Positions 12,314 through 25,560 of a stretch of 64,000 nt of DNA are shown in pieces. Under the pieces are notes generated by a model, which had not been told where the DNA came from, ran no database searches, and was given only the letters and a program-made list of their open reading frames with translations. The stretch is taken from contig JBHGNT010000018.1 in NCBI GenBank assembly GCA_043228905.1, positions 2,418,001 to 2,482,000 on the forward strand, in the 5' to 3' direction. The position numbers and the translations under genes are program-made. Position 1 is the first letter of the stretch; each line of letters opens with the position of its first letter. This stretch comes from Azolla caroliniana. Its lineage: Eukaryota; Polypodiophyta.

Positions 12314-15300
12314 TCAAAGACCTTGAAAAGCCTCAGTTCTCAACTTCTCCAGCACTTCTGAATGGGTTCTAGTTAGTTTCTCCTCTGATTTTTCATCTAA
12401 GCCCGATGTTTTGCTCTGCAACTCTAAAGATGCATCTCTGGAAGGACCCAACAAACCTCTATCAAGAGATGGGTCCGAAGATCCACCCCGATTCACAAAC
12501 CTCTTTATCAATCCTCTTAGAAATGGAGCCATGGTATCAGGTTCATTTTCCAAAAAATACATAATGCCTCCCATGCAGAGGCAAAATAGTGCTACCTGAA
12601 CATATATTTAGTATATACAATACACACAATATCCACAATTTTAAAATCGAGAAGCTAACATAAGCCGTTAATGTGTACACAGCCTTAAATGAATTTTAAA
12701 CATACCAAATAAATTGTTAACATAGGGCCCAAAACCCTAACTATTTGACTATTTACCAGAACACCCTTTGGTTTTAAAACTAATTGCCAGGGTATCCTAC
12801 TTTATTCTGGTTTTGTTTTAAAATTAAGGAGAGGTATTATAAGTAAACAGAAAAATATCCAACTACTTGGGTATATTTTTTAGGTATTTTTCCCTTACAC
12901 ATGAATTTATCTTTTGCTTGTTATATATATAGTATGCAACTTACTTCAGCATGCCTGATTTTTGGTAGAAGATGCCTGTTCACTAATATATACCATAGAG
13001 AATCCGCTGCACGAGGAAGTACATACAATGCCAATTCTGTTCTACGGCTTTTCTTCTCCAAGAGAACCGATAATGCTGCTATTGCACCCCCAAACCAGTA
13101 AACTAACTTGTGGTCCCTGACGGCAATCTTCCGTTGCAAGCATATATAGCTCTGTTCTCAAGTTTTAAGAGCAAAAAATTAAGAAAGAGGAATGGTCCTT
13201 CCTGTCAGACAATGAAGTAAAATTCCAATTCATCATCGACCATAAATACCTGATATATTCCAACGAACGAGGACAAGAAACACGTAGACCGAAAGGCTCC
13301 CTTAAAAGCATTCCAAAAGGTATGCAAAGGCGCTTGCATGAACTACAATGTGACAAGAACACTATATCATTAGATAGCACACCATACAATCACAATGAAA
13401 CATGAAAAAATTGAGTGACATGAGGATGCACAATTGCCCTTACAATATCCAATGTGACCAGTGAAACGGGACAAATACACTTGAGAAGTTTTGCCACAAA
13501 CAAAGGAAATGATCACATTCAGTCATTTCTACTTTCTAAGAGAACTACAGAAAAACAAAATTCAGAGAAGCATAGGCTAGAACACGTTCAGTAAATTAAG
13601 GGAATTGTTGTGATTTGAACACAAGCACATGTATTACTAAATTTATGCCAAATAAAAATAAAAAATTTTAAAATAACTGAATGCTCACCTTTTGTAGATT
13701 CAAGACTACAAAAGGCACAAATGTTAACGACATGTAAAGTGGAAATGTTTTTTTGAATGTTGAATGTGTTGCTTTGACAATCTGCTTTGTGCAAAATGCT
13801 GTGTCTGGATGTATTGCTGCACAAGGAATAAGCTGACAATGTGGATCCAAATCTATGTCTACACCACCATTTCTGCTCAAAACAAAAGCTGATAAAGCTG
13901 CAATATTAATGGGTTCATTTCTACAACTCTCATGAACTGCCTTCAACGCAGGTTTCGCAATTGGACCTGTTCTCACAATGAACTCAAGATATGACTCGGG
14001 TAATGTCTCTGGCCGCATAACATAAGCATACATTACCTGCAAAGGATAGCATCTGACTATTTGCATTGATTTTCTAAAGAAAAGGTAAAGTTCAAATCTT
14101 TACCTGAGCACAAGCCAAAGAAAATAATAAAGAATCTCCATGCTGCCACTGACTTCCCCAAAAGTGAAACTTCTTCTTTGATTTAGCTGAGTTGTAGATA
14201 CACTAATAAAGTAAAAAAATGCATTGTGTCACTATAATGATAGTAAGATATGGTATAGGCATGCAAAATATTAATGAGATTTCACCTGACCAAGTCTGGC
14301 CAGAAGGTATAGTGCAAAAGTGCGCCTCCTACTAGTATCATTCAAGGCTAGTATGGAAAGACCAGCAACAGAACCCGCAAAGAACCTGTACCCAGGCAAC
14401 AGATGTCGTTACTTAACAGGGATGATGAAATCATTTTCTTTCATTTGAATCATTGAGATACTCAAAATTCCACATACTCATTGAAAGAAGTTTCTTTTTT
14501 CCTCATCCTCCGCAGAGCACACCGCATACCATGGTAACAGCCTGTAAAACCTCCAAATAGTAAGCCAATCCGGCATGCTTCTTCCCTCACAATGAGATCC
14601 TTCTCCGACACCAAGAGCTGAAAAAACCAATAGATTCTTCACACAATGTCATTTACCTAAAAAGGACAAAGATACACCTTTGTCAATTCAATCTTGAACA
14701 ATTTAAATGTGGGTGGCCTCAATATGTTCAAAGCTTTTCAAACTAAGATTTGATACTACAAAATGATATGTTTATGGAGCATTCTGATAACAAACTGGCT
14801 CCTCAGTATGTTCAACGCCTCTCTGACCTTGGACGTGCATTGTAAAAACATGCAGATTCAAGACTTGACACAAAATCTGTTTTGCTCATGACAATCACAT
14901 TTTCCTCCTCCAAGCCTTAAAATCTATCTGAGTGATTGGTTGTCTTGTTGTGCTTAGGATCTCAAAGGAATCCAATACTCCGGTAACATTGAGAATTCCA
15001 CATGTAAACTGTATAATTGAGCTTTGCTTTGGTGAATGCTAATTCAAATCCTTAAGATTGTTCCATTTGTTGATGCGACCGTAATTTTCTTACACTTTTT
15101 TTCCTGATAAGAACTCAGTTATTTCTAAGCCACAATACCATACAACTTTACTTTATTCCCAATAGATCATGGACTAGATTACAAGATTGAATAAATGCCC
15201 AGCAAAGAACTACACCTGTTCAACTTTGTGAGTACAAGGGTGGCAATTAGGTAGACAGTATGCTAATAAGAGTGTATCAACATGCTGATAGAAAATGTGC

Positions 15301-16766
15301 AATGTAAAAGAAGGTACACTAACTTACTACAGTGAACAGTTACATATTTACAGATCACCTAGGAGGGTTGTGAACTTTCAAATACCCCCCAACCATCTCT
15401 TTTGTTACATAGGCAGGTCATCCACCTCATAAAGAATTTCCTAGTCTTATGCCAGTGGTGTTCACTACATTGATCAGTCTCCCTAAAGAGCAGACTTTCT
15501 AATATGCAAATTCATAGAATGATCTTTTACCAAGCAATCCAATAGTTTGAAACTGTTTCATGAATCATAAATCTAGAATATCCGCACTCTATTGAAGGCA
15601 TTACGAAAGTCCAGTAATGCAACACTACATCTTCGTGTGATATGCTGTATGACTTAATAAAAATCTTGAGGTCAGCTGACAATATTTTTCACAAGACTTA
15701 ATTAAGGTGATGGATCCCCTTATAAGCTTGCCTTTCCATGTTATGGTGTCCATGTCTCTGTCAAGCCCATCCAGAAGCATTGAAGACATTTCGAATGGGA
15801 AAAGATCTCAAAGTGAGCACAGGAAAAACTAAGTTAACAGTGTGTAACATAACACAAACATGGGTTACTACCCAAACGCATCAATTCCCATTTGATTGGG
15901 AGTTAGTAGAGTGTGTAAAATCATCTGTATACCTAAAAATCACTCTCAAGGTTCCATATTTCTCCATGAGAGAGGCAGCAGAGGCATGATCAGTTCATGA
16001 CATTGCAGACTACCTAGCAAAACAGCATGCTCACATATATTTTCAGGAACTACGGCCCAAGTTATGGCTCTTTATACACTTGTTACCCCAACAATCCTCT
16101 ACAGGCATAACTGTGGAGACCCACGTTGTACCATAACAGGAACCACTGGCTCAACATGATGGGCCAGAGAGGAACTTGATGATAGCATGCATGACCAGGA
16201 GCACGCCATCAATACCACATGAAATTATCAGAGCAGAACTAGGAACTACATTGCGGGTCATTAACAGCGTCTCCCAAGAGACTACCTTTAGTGAAAGAAT
16301 GATTGATCAATTATTAAACGTAGGTTTTGAAATTTTAATTCTACTAAGACGATATATCTATATTGATATATATGCATAGAGAGAGAGAGACAGTGAAGCA
16401 TACCTTGAGATCAAGGATCGATTGATAAGACTTGTTTTTCGCAAGTTTGAAAGCTCTTAAAAGCACTCCGATACCAACCCGAACACCATATGCAAGAAGA
16501 AAGCTCTGGCAAAAACTCGCAATACAATTCGCAATACAGGAATCGGAATGTGGGCACTTATGATGCCTTCCATAGAAGATAGAACTATACCAAATTTCAA
16601 GCTTATTTCCATCGGTTGTTGAGTTGAGCTCTTCTAAAGCATCTCTTAAGCTATTCTCTGCGTCTCTCAGCCTCTTCAAAGCTTCATCTTTCTCCTTTGA
16701 TGCTAATGCAGCCTTCTGTTGGGCTAGTTTGCTCTGCAATGAGGGGGAAGAAGAAGAAGGCCTCAT
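12314..16766 (-). CDS. TMEM135-like (peroxisomal/mitochondrial membrane) protein
   Basis: Eight exons on the minus strand: 16404-16766, 14478-14617, 14286-14385, 14104-14202, 13689-14036, 13250-13342, 12945-13151, 12314-12595; about 543 residues. Exon 1 starts with a Ser-rich segment and a charged coiled coil (ALKRLRDAENSLRDALEEL), then a Cys-rich domain (HHKCPHSDSC, then a Cys-containing helix) like the N-terminal domain of TMEM135. Hydrophobic segments follow (LACAQ..VMYAYVM, FGGAIAALSVLLEK, LFCLCMGGIMYFL), and the repeated FGGFTGCYHGMRCALRR / FWNAFKGAFRST blocks suit an internally duplicated membrane protein. In animals TMEM135 acts in mitochondrial and peroxisomal dynamics; the plant role is inferred. 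All junctions keep frame. Intron 1 (14618-16403) carries a LINE relic. (TTC)n runs lie just upstream of the start. Confidence 0.85.
15450..16300. mobile_element. Degraded, internally inverted LINE relic in intron 1 of the TMEM135-like gene
   Basis: On the plus strand, 15738-15988 encodes a peptide with STGKTKL, SSVYLKI and FSMREAAEA, and 16170-16245 encodes STPSIPHEIIRAEL. These align in order with VNLGKTKV, GSYVYLGV, FSMTQAAKD and STIPHDIIRAEF of the LINE ORF at 47.7-51.0 kb. On the minus strand, about 15570-15635 encodes CSVALLDFRNAFNRV, matching CCFVDFRKAFDTV of the same RT. Stops and frameshifts are frequent. The RT 5' part is thus inverted relative to the 3' part, as 5' inversion during target-primed reverse transcription can produce. 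Confidence 0.75.
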
Positions 16767-19700
16767 TGAAGATAGAACCAGAAGATGAGGAGGAGGAGGA
16801 AGAAAAAGTGTGTTTTTCCTGTGATGGGTTCATTCGATATGTACTATATTTTGCTTCTAAAACTAGAATGGAAACCCTAAATCTGGGATCCAAAGAAAAG
16901 CCATACACGTTATGATCACTCACTAATGCGTCTTCTTTGCTTCTTCTTCTTCTTCTTCGTCTCCTTACTTTGTTCTACCTTTCTTCCGTCTTCTTCGATC
17001 TTTCTTCCTTTCTTCTTCTTCTTCTTCTTCTTCTTCTTCTTCTTGAAGATCTGTCTGTGGAAAGGAAGGAAGCAAACAAAAAACAAAAACAAAAAAAAAA
17101 GCAGAGTAGAAAAACTCTTCCTGCGCAGAGAGTGAAAGAAAGAACTAGGTCAAATTTTGGGTGCCCGATATAGGCGCTGAAAAGGCCAGGCGGCCATAAG
17201 TGAGAAAGAAGAGGAAAAAAGGGGCGGAGGGGACAAAAATATAATATTTGGATATTATCTCTCGATCCTTCTTCTTCTTCTTCTTCTTCTTCTTCTTCTT
17301 CGGACCATCATATCCATCTCTTCTTCTTCTTCCTTCTTCTTCACATACAAATGAAACAACACAGATACACACAAAGAAAGACCAAAAAACAAAAATCAAC
17401 GTCTTTTTACATACATATATATATATATGTACATAATACCCTACCCCTTCTCATGTGATGACCCACAAGTGTCTTTGTACATACATATATGTACATATGC
17501 ATAGCCATACATGCTTATGCCACACATGCTTATTATGTCAAACATGTTTATGCCACACATGCATAGCCATACATATATATATACACACACATGTACATAC
17601 ATGCATACTTAATAGGCTTACATACATACATATACACACACATGTATATGCATGCATATGCAAGTACACATTGTTGGATGGTTCCGTGTCTTGATGACGA
17701 CTCCTTACCCCCCCCCCCCCCCCAATTAATGAGAACCTCTCTTATACTCGTCACTTTCATCCAAACATCCTCCACTAGATATTGATTGTACCCCCGAACC
17801 CATCTCTAAGCTCCTTGCTTTGAAGTTTTTACCAAATATCCCAAAAGCTACATCCTCTGATAGGATCACATCAGTCTCATAAACTCGATCGTTGCATCCA
17901 CATTTGTAAACTTATTATATTGGTGAGGAAGAGTTACATGAAGTCCAATGCTAGCATGTCGTACACTGAGAGGAAGCACGGGTTTGTTTGGGAAAAGATG
18001 ACTAGATATTATGTGGAGTGTGATCGATTTTGACGTTGTCTTCGAAAAAGTGACCTAACGTGAAGTCCTTTCTTGAGAGGAAAGTCAGTGAGAGATGCAA
18101 GTTGATGACTGCCAACAATGTCAAGATGAAGCTAACCAAGGGGGTATAAAACCAAACAAACTTTCTTGAGAATAAGTGATGAAGCAAGCTCACGCCTGTG
18201 TTGTTCAACATCGATGTAATTTTAAAGCCACTTCCTTGTATGGCATTATTGAGTCCACATAAAAGTAGGGCACTTGGAGTTAGCGTCGGTGCAAAAGTGC
18301 ATTAAATCTATCTTACTTCCTATGTATCAAAGGCAATCTTTCTCAACACAAGGATTCTATTAGATGTCACTTTAAGCTTGAATAAGGTATAGTCTAGTCT
18401 TCATTGCTAAGCATTAGGATAATACTTGATGATCGAGGAGATGGCAAACTTTGACATTGATGGTGGTTAACTCTAGGGTTTGGTCATTGGTGATGGTACA
18501 CTTCTATGTTTCTTTTCCTTGAATGGGAAGCCAAGTAATAAAACCAAGTCTAATCTTCTAAATCGTAAGTTTGGTTGAACTTGTTGATCTTTCACTCAAT
18601 TCCACATAGACTATCAGGGGTTTGGCATTAGAATATTCACTTTTTTCTCTTATTGTGTCTCTATTCACTTCCAATGTGAGTGCACATATGTTCAATCTAA
18701 TGATTTGTTTGTTCATAGGGATTGTTTTCGTTCTTTTTCGAAGTGAAAGATGAGGTTTGTCTTGTTATTACAAAGCCAACTTTTATAGTATGGCATAATC
18801 ATTTTTTGTCTTTCCATGCTTCTTAAAAATCAAAAGTTCATATTACAAAGCGATGGAGGTAATTTTTTACCTTCTTCTATACTAGAACTTTACACTTCCT
18901 TTTTGCATTATCACCTCACGATGTATTGTAAAAAAAAAAACAATTCTTGTTGATTAAAGTTTAGGAAAGGAGGATTTGACATGTGCTAAAGCACGTCATG
19001 AAGCCATTGCCATTAAATAAATCATGAAGAAGTGTCAAAATGTGCACAACATGAAAGCATCCCCAGAATATAAATTATGAAGAAATGTCAAAATATGCCC
19101 TTGAGTTTTTAAAATCTTCCCATGATGAACCCCTCATATTTATACTCAAAATAACACATACAATTAATTGACCTGGCCTGATGATGAGTATTTGGCAAAA
19201 CAATGAAAACCTAGGGTCATGGAGTAGATAAAAGTACAACTTGTGGTTACATAAATGTTCTTCCCTACATATGATTGGTTATGGATTCACAAGTTTACCT
19301 TGCAATTGTTTTACAATTTACAAGATTGCATATACATCAAATAAATCTATTAAAACATTGCAATTTCGTTGTATATCATGCATAATAATGGTTTTCGCTT
19401 CCATTTAATCCGAAAGACATTATCTCATTGGAGTAAATAAAAACATTGCAATCTTGTTGTATATCATGCATAGTAATAGTTTTATCCAATGAGAAAGTGC
19501 CTGGGTATGGGCAGTTTAGAACCTAGAGGTAATAACAAACATATTAAGTAATACTCACCTTGTTATGGATTCAAAAGCGAGAGATTAATTAATAATGACA
19601 ACACATTGGTGTGTATTAATTAATGAGAAATTAACAGCTTCGTCATGCATGCATGGAGAGTGGACAATGACAAAGAAATCTAGAATGGTTGTGAAGAAGA

Positions 19701-19789
19701 AGAGTTTTTTAGCCAAACCTTGATTATGAATGAGAGAACAAGTATGGAAAGAATGAAAATAATGGAAGAGCAAAGGAAGGGACAAAAGA

Positions 19790-19791
<2 letters not shown>
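16767..19791. other. Intergenic region upstream of the TMEM135-like gene; microsatellite-rich
   Basis: Holds (CTT)n/TTC tracts at about 16937-17044 and 17268-17340, an acatac/cacacatg-rich minisatellite at about 17465-17660 with a repeated tatgccacacatgc word, and a C15-16 run at 17709-17724. Beyond 17.7 kb no gene was found. 18.0-18.25 kb faintly recalls RT motifs but not enough to call. An 88-bp diverged duplication (aaaacattgcaat...tatcatgcata) occurs at 19352 and 19440. Confidence 0.5.
16937..17340. repeat. (TTC)n microsatellite clusters
   Basis: Three runs of cttctt repeats lie at 16937-16960, 17009-17044 and 17268-17301 with shorter ones between, in the presumed promoter/5' UTR of the minus-strand TMEM135-like gene. 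Read on its strand they are GAA repeats. Confidence 0.9.
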
Positions 19792-19827
<36 letters not shown>

Positions 19828-19872
19828 TTGGAGCCTAAATCCAACGCCTTAGACCACTCGGCCAAACTGTCA
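19792..19872 (-). tRNA. tRNA-Leu(UAG)
   Basis: The reverse complement of 81 bases folds as a class II tRNA. The acceptor stem TGACAGT pairs with GCTGTCA (one T-G). The A box reads TGGCCGAGTGG, the anticodon stem TTGGA/TCCAA closes a seven-base loop TTTAGGC with anticodon TAG, a long variable arm follows as expected for Leu, and the B box is GGTTCAAATCC. There is no intron. The CCA tail is not encoded, as usual in nuclear tRNA genes. Upstream and downstream DNA is AT-rich intergenic sequence. Confidence 0.96.
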
Positions 19873-21241
19873 GATTACATATGTTTCGCAAATATTTTTA
19901 TATGAATTATATTACTATTCACTCACACACATTTTTTTATCAAATACGTTTTAATAAATTGTAATCTTATTCATCTACAAACTATCACATTAGATATTTT
20001 ATATACTTTTAAATTAATTGTATTCTTATTCACCCACAAACTATCACATTAGATATTTGTCCAAGACTTTAAAAATAAATTGTATTACTATCAATTGTAT
20101 TCACTACATCAATACCTACAAAATATTTATGGTAGAGATGGATAGTTCTTGTTGGTGCCATCTCAATTATATATCTCGATGGATTTCTATGGAAGTGGAA
20201 ATCCAAAGCATTGGAAGGATGAGAAACTTCATGGTTTCCCCATTGTCTTATGTCTCAACTTGAATGACATGAGCCACATTAGTATATTATCGCTTCATCG
20301 CTTTCCCATGCCACCAAATACCTAAAATGTTGCTCCCCATTAGTAATCTCAACTAATACAACAATTTCATGAAACATGGCACAAAATTTAACTAGAATTC
20401 ATCACGCCTTGATCTCTCTCAAAAGAACACCATGTACTCAATCTTGTAAGATGAAGCAATAGGACGGTTTAATACCTATAAAATAAATCACAACCAAAAG
20501 AAGCGTGCCCTATATTGCTTTGTCTTCTTCGTGAACTAATTATATGCTAACAGCATGGCATTCTCTCGCTCTCAGCTATTGTCATTGATTCACTTCACAA
20601 TAATTCAAAGGTGCATCATTTCAGGATAATGCAACCAAGTTGAGACAAAAAATGAATTTGAGCATTTGAATCAAGACCATTGTGTCAACTAATAATAGTA
20701 AACAATTGACAAGATTAATAAAAAGGTAAGCTTAGGTCTGTGTTCACTTTACAATAATTCAAAGGTGCATCATTTCAGGATAATGCAACGAAGTTGAGAC
20801 ACAAAAAATGAATTTGAGCATTTGAACCAAGACCATTGTGTCAACTAATAATAGCAAACAATTGACAAGGAACAATAAAAAGGAAAGCTTTGTATATACA
20901 TGTCTCAAAATTATATGAGTTTGCACATACGGTGGATTGATCAAAACAAAAGTTAGAAGTGTATATATATACATTATATCTCAGGTTGGCCCTTTATAAG
21001 GTGGATCGATCCAAATAACGATAAAAAGGAAAGTTTTAAGAGTGTCTACATACATCATATATCAAGATTATATGAGTTAGCGCTTTATATGGTGGATTTC
21101 TGACAAAAAGATAAGGTTATGCCTTGAGCCACAGTCGAAGATAAGGTTAGAAAGTTAGATAATGAGGTTAATTACAAACAGATGATGTTTGTTTCGAGAG
21201 TATAAATCATCAAATGCTCTTACCCTCAGCACGACTTCTAT
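19873..21241. other. Intergenic region between tRNA-Leu and DDB2
   Basis: No gene seen. The stretch from 20597 to about 21110 is a set of diverged repeats: a unit starting acaataattcaaaggtgcat at 20597 recurs at 20751 (period 154 bp). After it, two looser copies share tatatgagtt, a few bases, then atggtggat (about 20885-20945 and 21025-21095). The DDB2 3' UTR must lie close to 21241. Confidence 0.6.
20597..20900. repeat. 154-bp tandem duplication downstream of DDB2
   Basis: The two copies begin at 20597 and 20751 and share long identical blocks (aggataatgcaac, gaccattgtgtcaactaata, aacaattgacaag) with only scattered substitutions and short indels. Confidence 0.85.
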
Positions 21242-24200
21242 CTAGCCAATTAGTTTTCGAGCTCCACTCTTTGCTTTCTTCTTCACATTGCAAAATATGT
21301 CATCACCATCATCTTCATCTTCATCAAACTTTCTCTTCCCTTTCTGTTTCTTTGCACTAGCATCATCTAGCACACTGAATATATTGACTGTTCTCTTTGC
21401 TTCCTGACCGTCCAGCCCATTATCTTCATCTTCCATCTCATCTTTTGGCCTCCAAATAAAGAGAGACCTACAAACAGTGAGATTTTATTTCTTTGTTTCT
21501 AGTAAAATAACTTTAAAGTATATCATGCTATGTGTGAAAACCCACAAATGAATGTTAGTCTACAAGGTGGAGTGCATAGTGAAAATTCAAAGAAAATGAG
21601 CTCTTAGGTTTGGGTTGATTTTAAATAACAGGGGAAAGGTCCAAATACACCTGAATTTCTCTTCATTTCCCCAAAGCCCACACCATCCATCCCCTTCTCA
21701 ATGCAATTGTAAGTGCTGTTTTGGTTGAGCAAAATTGTATGGTCAATTCATTCTCTCACAGGTGTTGCATAGGGGATTTGGGGAAAATAATGAAAAACTT
21801 AGGTGCATTAGGGGGAAAGATAGAAAAACTTGAGTATATGTTTCAGCATATCCTTTACCCCGCAACCCCCCCCCCCAAAAAAAAACAATTATCCAGATAA
21901 GACCCACAATCAAGAATTTTCACATAAAGATTCAATGCTTGTCTCATTACCTTGAACTCCCAGATGCAAGCACATCCAACCGTGGGTGGAACTTATTTAC
22001 AGGCGTTATTGTCGTTATATTCTTATCAAAAACCTCAGCTACAAGTTGCCCATTGCTTACATCAATGAAATCGATTGGGTGCAAAGCAACACCATCAAAG
22101 TCATCGCTTATATAGCGACCAATAACAGCCAAGTTCTCAGCCAAGTCCTATACGCAACAAAAATTCATTCAACGTAGAAGACGTTTGTTAAGAATGAATC
22201 ATTAAAGGAACTAAAATAATGTAGCAAGGACTTCCATTTAAAAAAATTTGTTTTATGTTTCTATATAATACCTTAGGATCCCATTCTGCTCGGAACCCAG
22301 TGAGGTATCGATTGAAATCATGACTATGCACAATTTCTCTGCTAGGCTCAGCCAAGTTACTAAAAATGCAATCATAGATTCGTAACCGATTATCCTGACA
22401 GGTGGTTAGAATCTTGTTTCCAGTTATGGGTGAGAAATATGCAGAATTTACCACTCTAGGATGAGGAAGTTCAGCAAGATTATGTTTAGAATCCAGATAG
22501 CGTAAGTCCCAAATCCGTGCCTGATTATATGGAAAAAAAGATACATATATACATGAAAAACATATCACGTTCATCTGTTCAGAAATAATCCACCCTGACA
22601 CGTCTAAAAGAAGACAAATACATACATACAAACACACACACATACATATCTATGTGTTTATGATGTATACGTATGGAATACATGAAACATTTGCACTTGC
22701 CTATAAATGCCAGTTAGCTCAATAAATAGAACTAGATAGCTCACCATATGGTCATTACCACAGCTAATGAAAACGTCTGAGTCCACTGGATTACAATGCA
22801 AGCCAACCACCTTTGATCCCTTCTTGTGTATCAGCAATGGCTTTCCAATCTGTCTATTTTCGTTAACATCAATCCTGGTAGTATAAAATAGATGCCTTTT
22901 AATCACATTGTTACATTAAACTTACAATCTAGCACAATTTGTCTATGGCCTTACTTACTGATATAGGTAGCCAAAATTATCACTTGAAAGAACAACATTC
23001 CTAGTTGGATTTACATCCATTCCATACATCATTCTCCAACTTGATGGGCCCTGGAGAAGTGCGAGCATTCCTCAGTATAATGTAGTCTTTATCTCCTTAT
23101 CATAAAACTCTACCCTAAACTAATGCATAGGATGATTAGAATGGTAAGTATGATAGGCATCCTGGCCCCTTCCACAAATCGCAAACCACTTACGTTCCAT
23201 CCATCCGGATTTAGATCAACTGCTTTTGTAGGCATCCCGATCTCCAGATCAGTGCAGTTTAACGTGCCGTCAGATCCTGAAGAATATATCATATCACAAC
23301 TTGCAGGATGAAACCTGTAAAATCATAACATGAAGTCATGTATAGTGTCTAGACAAGAACAGAAAATCAAACAACAGAGACAATATGAGGTACCTTATAC
23401 TATTTACAATACATGTGTGTATTGAGCTAAACACAGTCTTCTCATAAACTTTCTCGAAGTTCCAAATAGCAATTTGACCTTTCTGGGAGATATCACATAT
23501 CAAACAATGACAAAACATAGGAAGGAACCAAAAACATGCTGTGTGTAAGAAAATGCATAACTTCAAAGTTAAAATCACCTTATCTCCAGATATCAATATA
23601 TTGTCTTTGTTTGGGTGAAACTCCAAATATGTTACACGTCGACTATGTAGTTTGATGATGGCACAGTCAACACGATTTGGGATAACTGGGGGTACTACCA
23701 TCTGCAAAACAAAACATTATAAAAAGCTCTAAAACAAGAGTGCCATCACATAGAGTAAAATAGAGTATTTTGCTTCATCAAAAACGTGTCAAAAACCAAG
23801 CAAATTTCATTACATGTCCTTAACGTGTAGACTATTCATATCAATAAAATAATTCATATCCTCAAGCATAATAACTCTTGCAAATGCATGAATGAATGTT
23901 AAGAATAAACATACACAAAAAACAAAGCAATGTACTTACTAGATACCTTATATGCATCCTAATTCTTTCTTCGAGATATGTCTTGTTATATGTCCTATTT
24001 TTTTTTCTTCTAGACATTCTATATTACACATCTTACATTCTTATTATAGTTTTAAAAAAATGGAACCTTAGGAAGATGGCTGCGTAACTGTCTCTCGTAG
24101 ACAAATTCAACAACACCCCCACACTGTTTCTTTGGTGCTGGTACTACGCCATATTCAGTTGCAACTCGGTGAGGACATGTTGCGGTTGTATGACCTTTGC

Positions 24201-25299
24201 CAGAAATGATGTGATATGAGTTACAAATAAATACTTGGTTTTTCAAGTATCCAAAAATGGTTTGAAGGACTTAACTATGAACATAAGATGTACCCACCAG
24301 GTTGTTTGCAAAGAAAGCATGGTTTGTTTGGACAATCAACATAAATGGAACCCATAAAACCAGCTTGATGGTCCTTTCCCTTGCAGACCTGTTCACACAG
24401 AAAGAATATAAGCCAAAAACATGGCATCTAGTGGTTGAAGGCTGATGCCACATACCATTCCAAGAAGCCCTCTGACATGAGAAAGGAATGTCCATGCAGT
24501 CCATCATGATCATTCATCAAATATATGAACTAAACCATAGTTATTCATAAATTGCATAAATTAAATCATAGTCGTTGATAGGTGTTATGACTAAATCACA
24601 ATCATTCATCACATACATGAATTAAATCATAGTCATTCATCAAGTATGTGTAGTACATGGAGGAAAATAAAAGACCCAAGAGGCATATTTTTAGAATATC
24701 TCCTCGACAATTACCCAAAATACATATATTCATAGGAACTTTTTAACAGCATTTGCTATTCCCTGTAATGTATACATTTTTTCACGAGGAGTGTTTAGAC
24801 ATGTGTGGGAATGAAAATAACCCACTTTCCTTCATGTTTTATTGTTTTGCTCGGCCCCCCGAAAAAAAGAAAAGCACAGAAAGAGAGAGATAGAAATGCT
24901 CAGTTATTTAAAATAGGAAAACTCGTAGAGTGGAAGAATCCATATGGTTTGAGAGAGGCGGAGATAAACCTTGCAGAGCTTAGCGGATTTCAGACTAATC
25001 TTGATTGGCTGTCTTACATTCCTTTTATTGCTTTTGGCGGAAACAGAGTGTGCATTAGCCTCTGTTTCTTCTTCTTCGTCATCATCACCATCTTCTTCTT
25101 CCTCCTCTTCTTTCTCTGCTTCCGCTTCTTCTTCTTCTTCTTCTTCTTCTTCTTCCATCTCTTCATCTGAGCTTTCATCAGATTCACTTACTGTGTGAAT
25201 AACAACCTTCCTTACAGTTCTACGAGGTCTACCCGCCATAGCCACGCACCACCTCTGCTCCCCCCCTTCTCTGCGCCTCAATTCGCCCTGAGCCGCCAT
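21242..25299 (-). CDS. DDB2: DNA damage-binding protein 2 (DDB2), plant type
   Basis: UV-damage recognition subunit that joins DDB1-CUL4 ubiquitin ligase in global-genome nucleotide excision repair in the nucleus. Eleven exons: 24970-25299, 24298-24388, 24067-24194, 23579-23701, 23394-23482, 23194-23314, 22959-23050, 22745-22874, 22272-22520, 21951-22147, 21242-21467. Starting at the second ATG (25239), which precedes AGRPRRTVRK, it has about 571 residues; the first ATG (25299) adds 20. The N-terminus is basic, then a long Glu/Asp run (residues about 26-60), then a plant-type CCHC knuckle (C114-x2-C117-x4-H122-x4-C127). WD40 repeats follow, including the DDB1-binding ARIWDLR box and the damage-site IWNFEKVYEKT region. 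The C-terminus is acidic then KKKAKSGARK, a likely nuclear signal. All splice junctions keep frame. Intron 1 contains a degenerate repeat of about 33 bp (24505-24650). Confidence 0.95.
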
Positions 25300-25330
25300 A
25301 GCAGCTCAAAAATCAAACTTCTATACTCGA

Positions 25331-25560
25331 ATGCATCAATGCCAACATTCTTTTTCATACGAATGTAAACGAATGCGAATGTTATCAAAACATTCTTACT
25401 TTTTTAACTTTCTTACCTTAACAACATTTTTTTACCTTTATGATAAAAAATTAATGAATACAAAAGTATGCTATTTACCATACTTCGAGGGTGTTTGCCA
25501 TCCTCGAACGATTGAAACATTCTCGAATGCGAATGTACGTATGGTTCATACTAAATCAAA
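25331..25560. mobile_element. Dispersed MITE-like element, copy 1
   Basis: Shares in the same order with 33195-33425: cgaatgcgaatgtta, a T-rich spacer with tttacctttatgataaa versus tttacctcataataaa, ttaatgaatacaaaagtatg versus ttaatccaaaaagtatgg, a gaaggtgtttaccatgctcga-like block, and a terminal cgaatgcgaatg, few bases, cgtatggttcata. No coding capacity. Size about 220 bp fits a non-autonomous DNA element, but clear terminal inverted repeats and a target duplication were not established. Confidence 0.6.

Noticed and set aside
17900-18260. RT-like words (SKLTPVLFNIDV on the plus strand)
   Set aside because: Only one short stretch fits, with stops around it; a tblastn search with the LINE ORF would decide.
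24904-25299. Start of DDB2 at the first ATG (25299)
   Set aside because: Possible, but the second ATG (25239) directly precedes the basic segment typical of the family; noted in the gene entry as an alternative.
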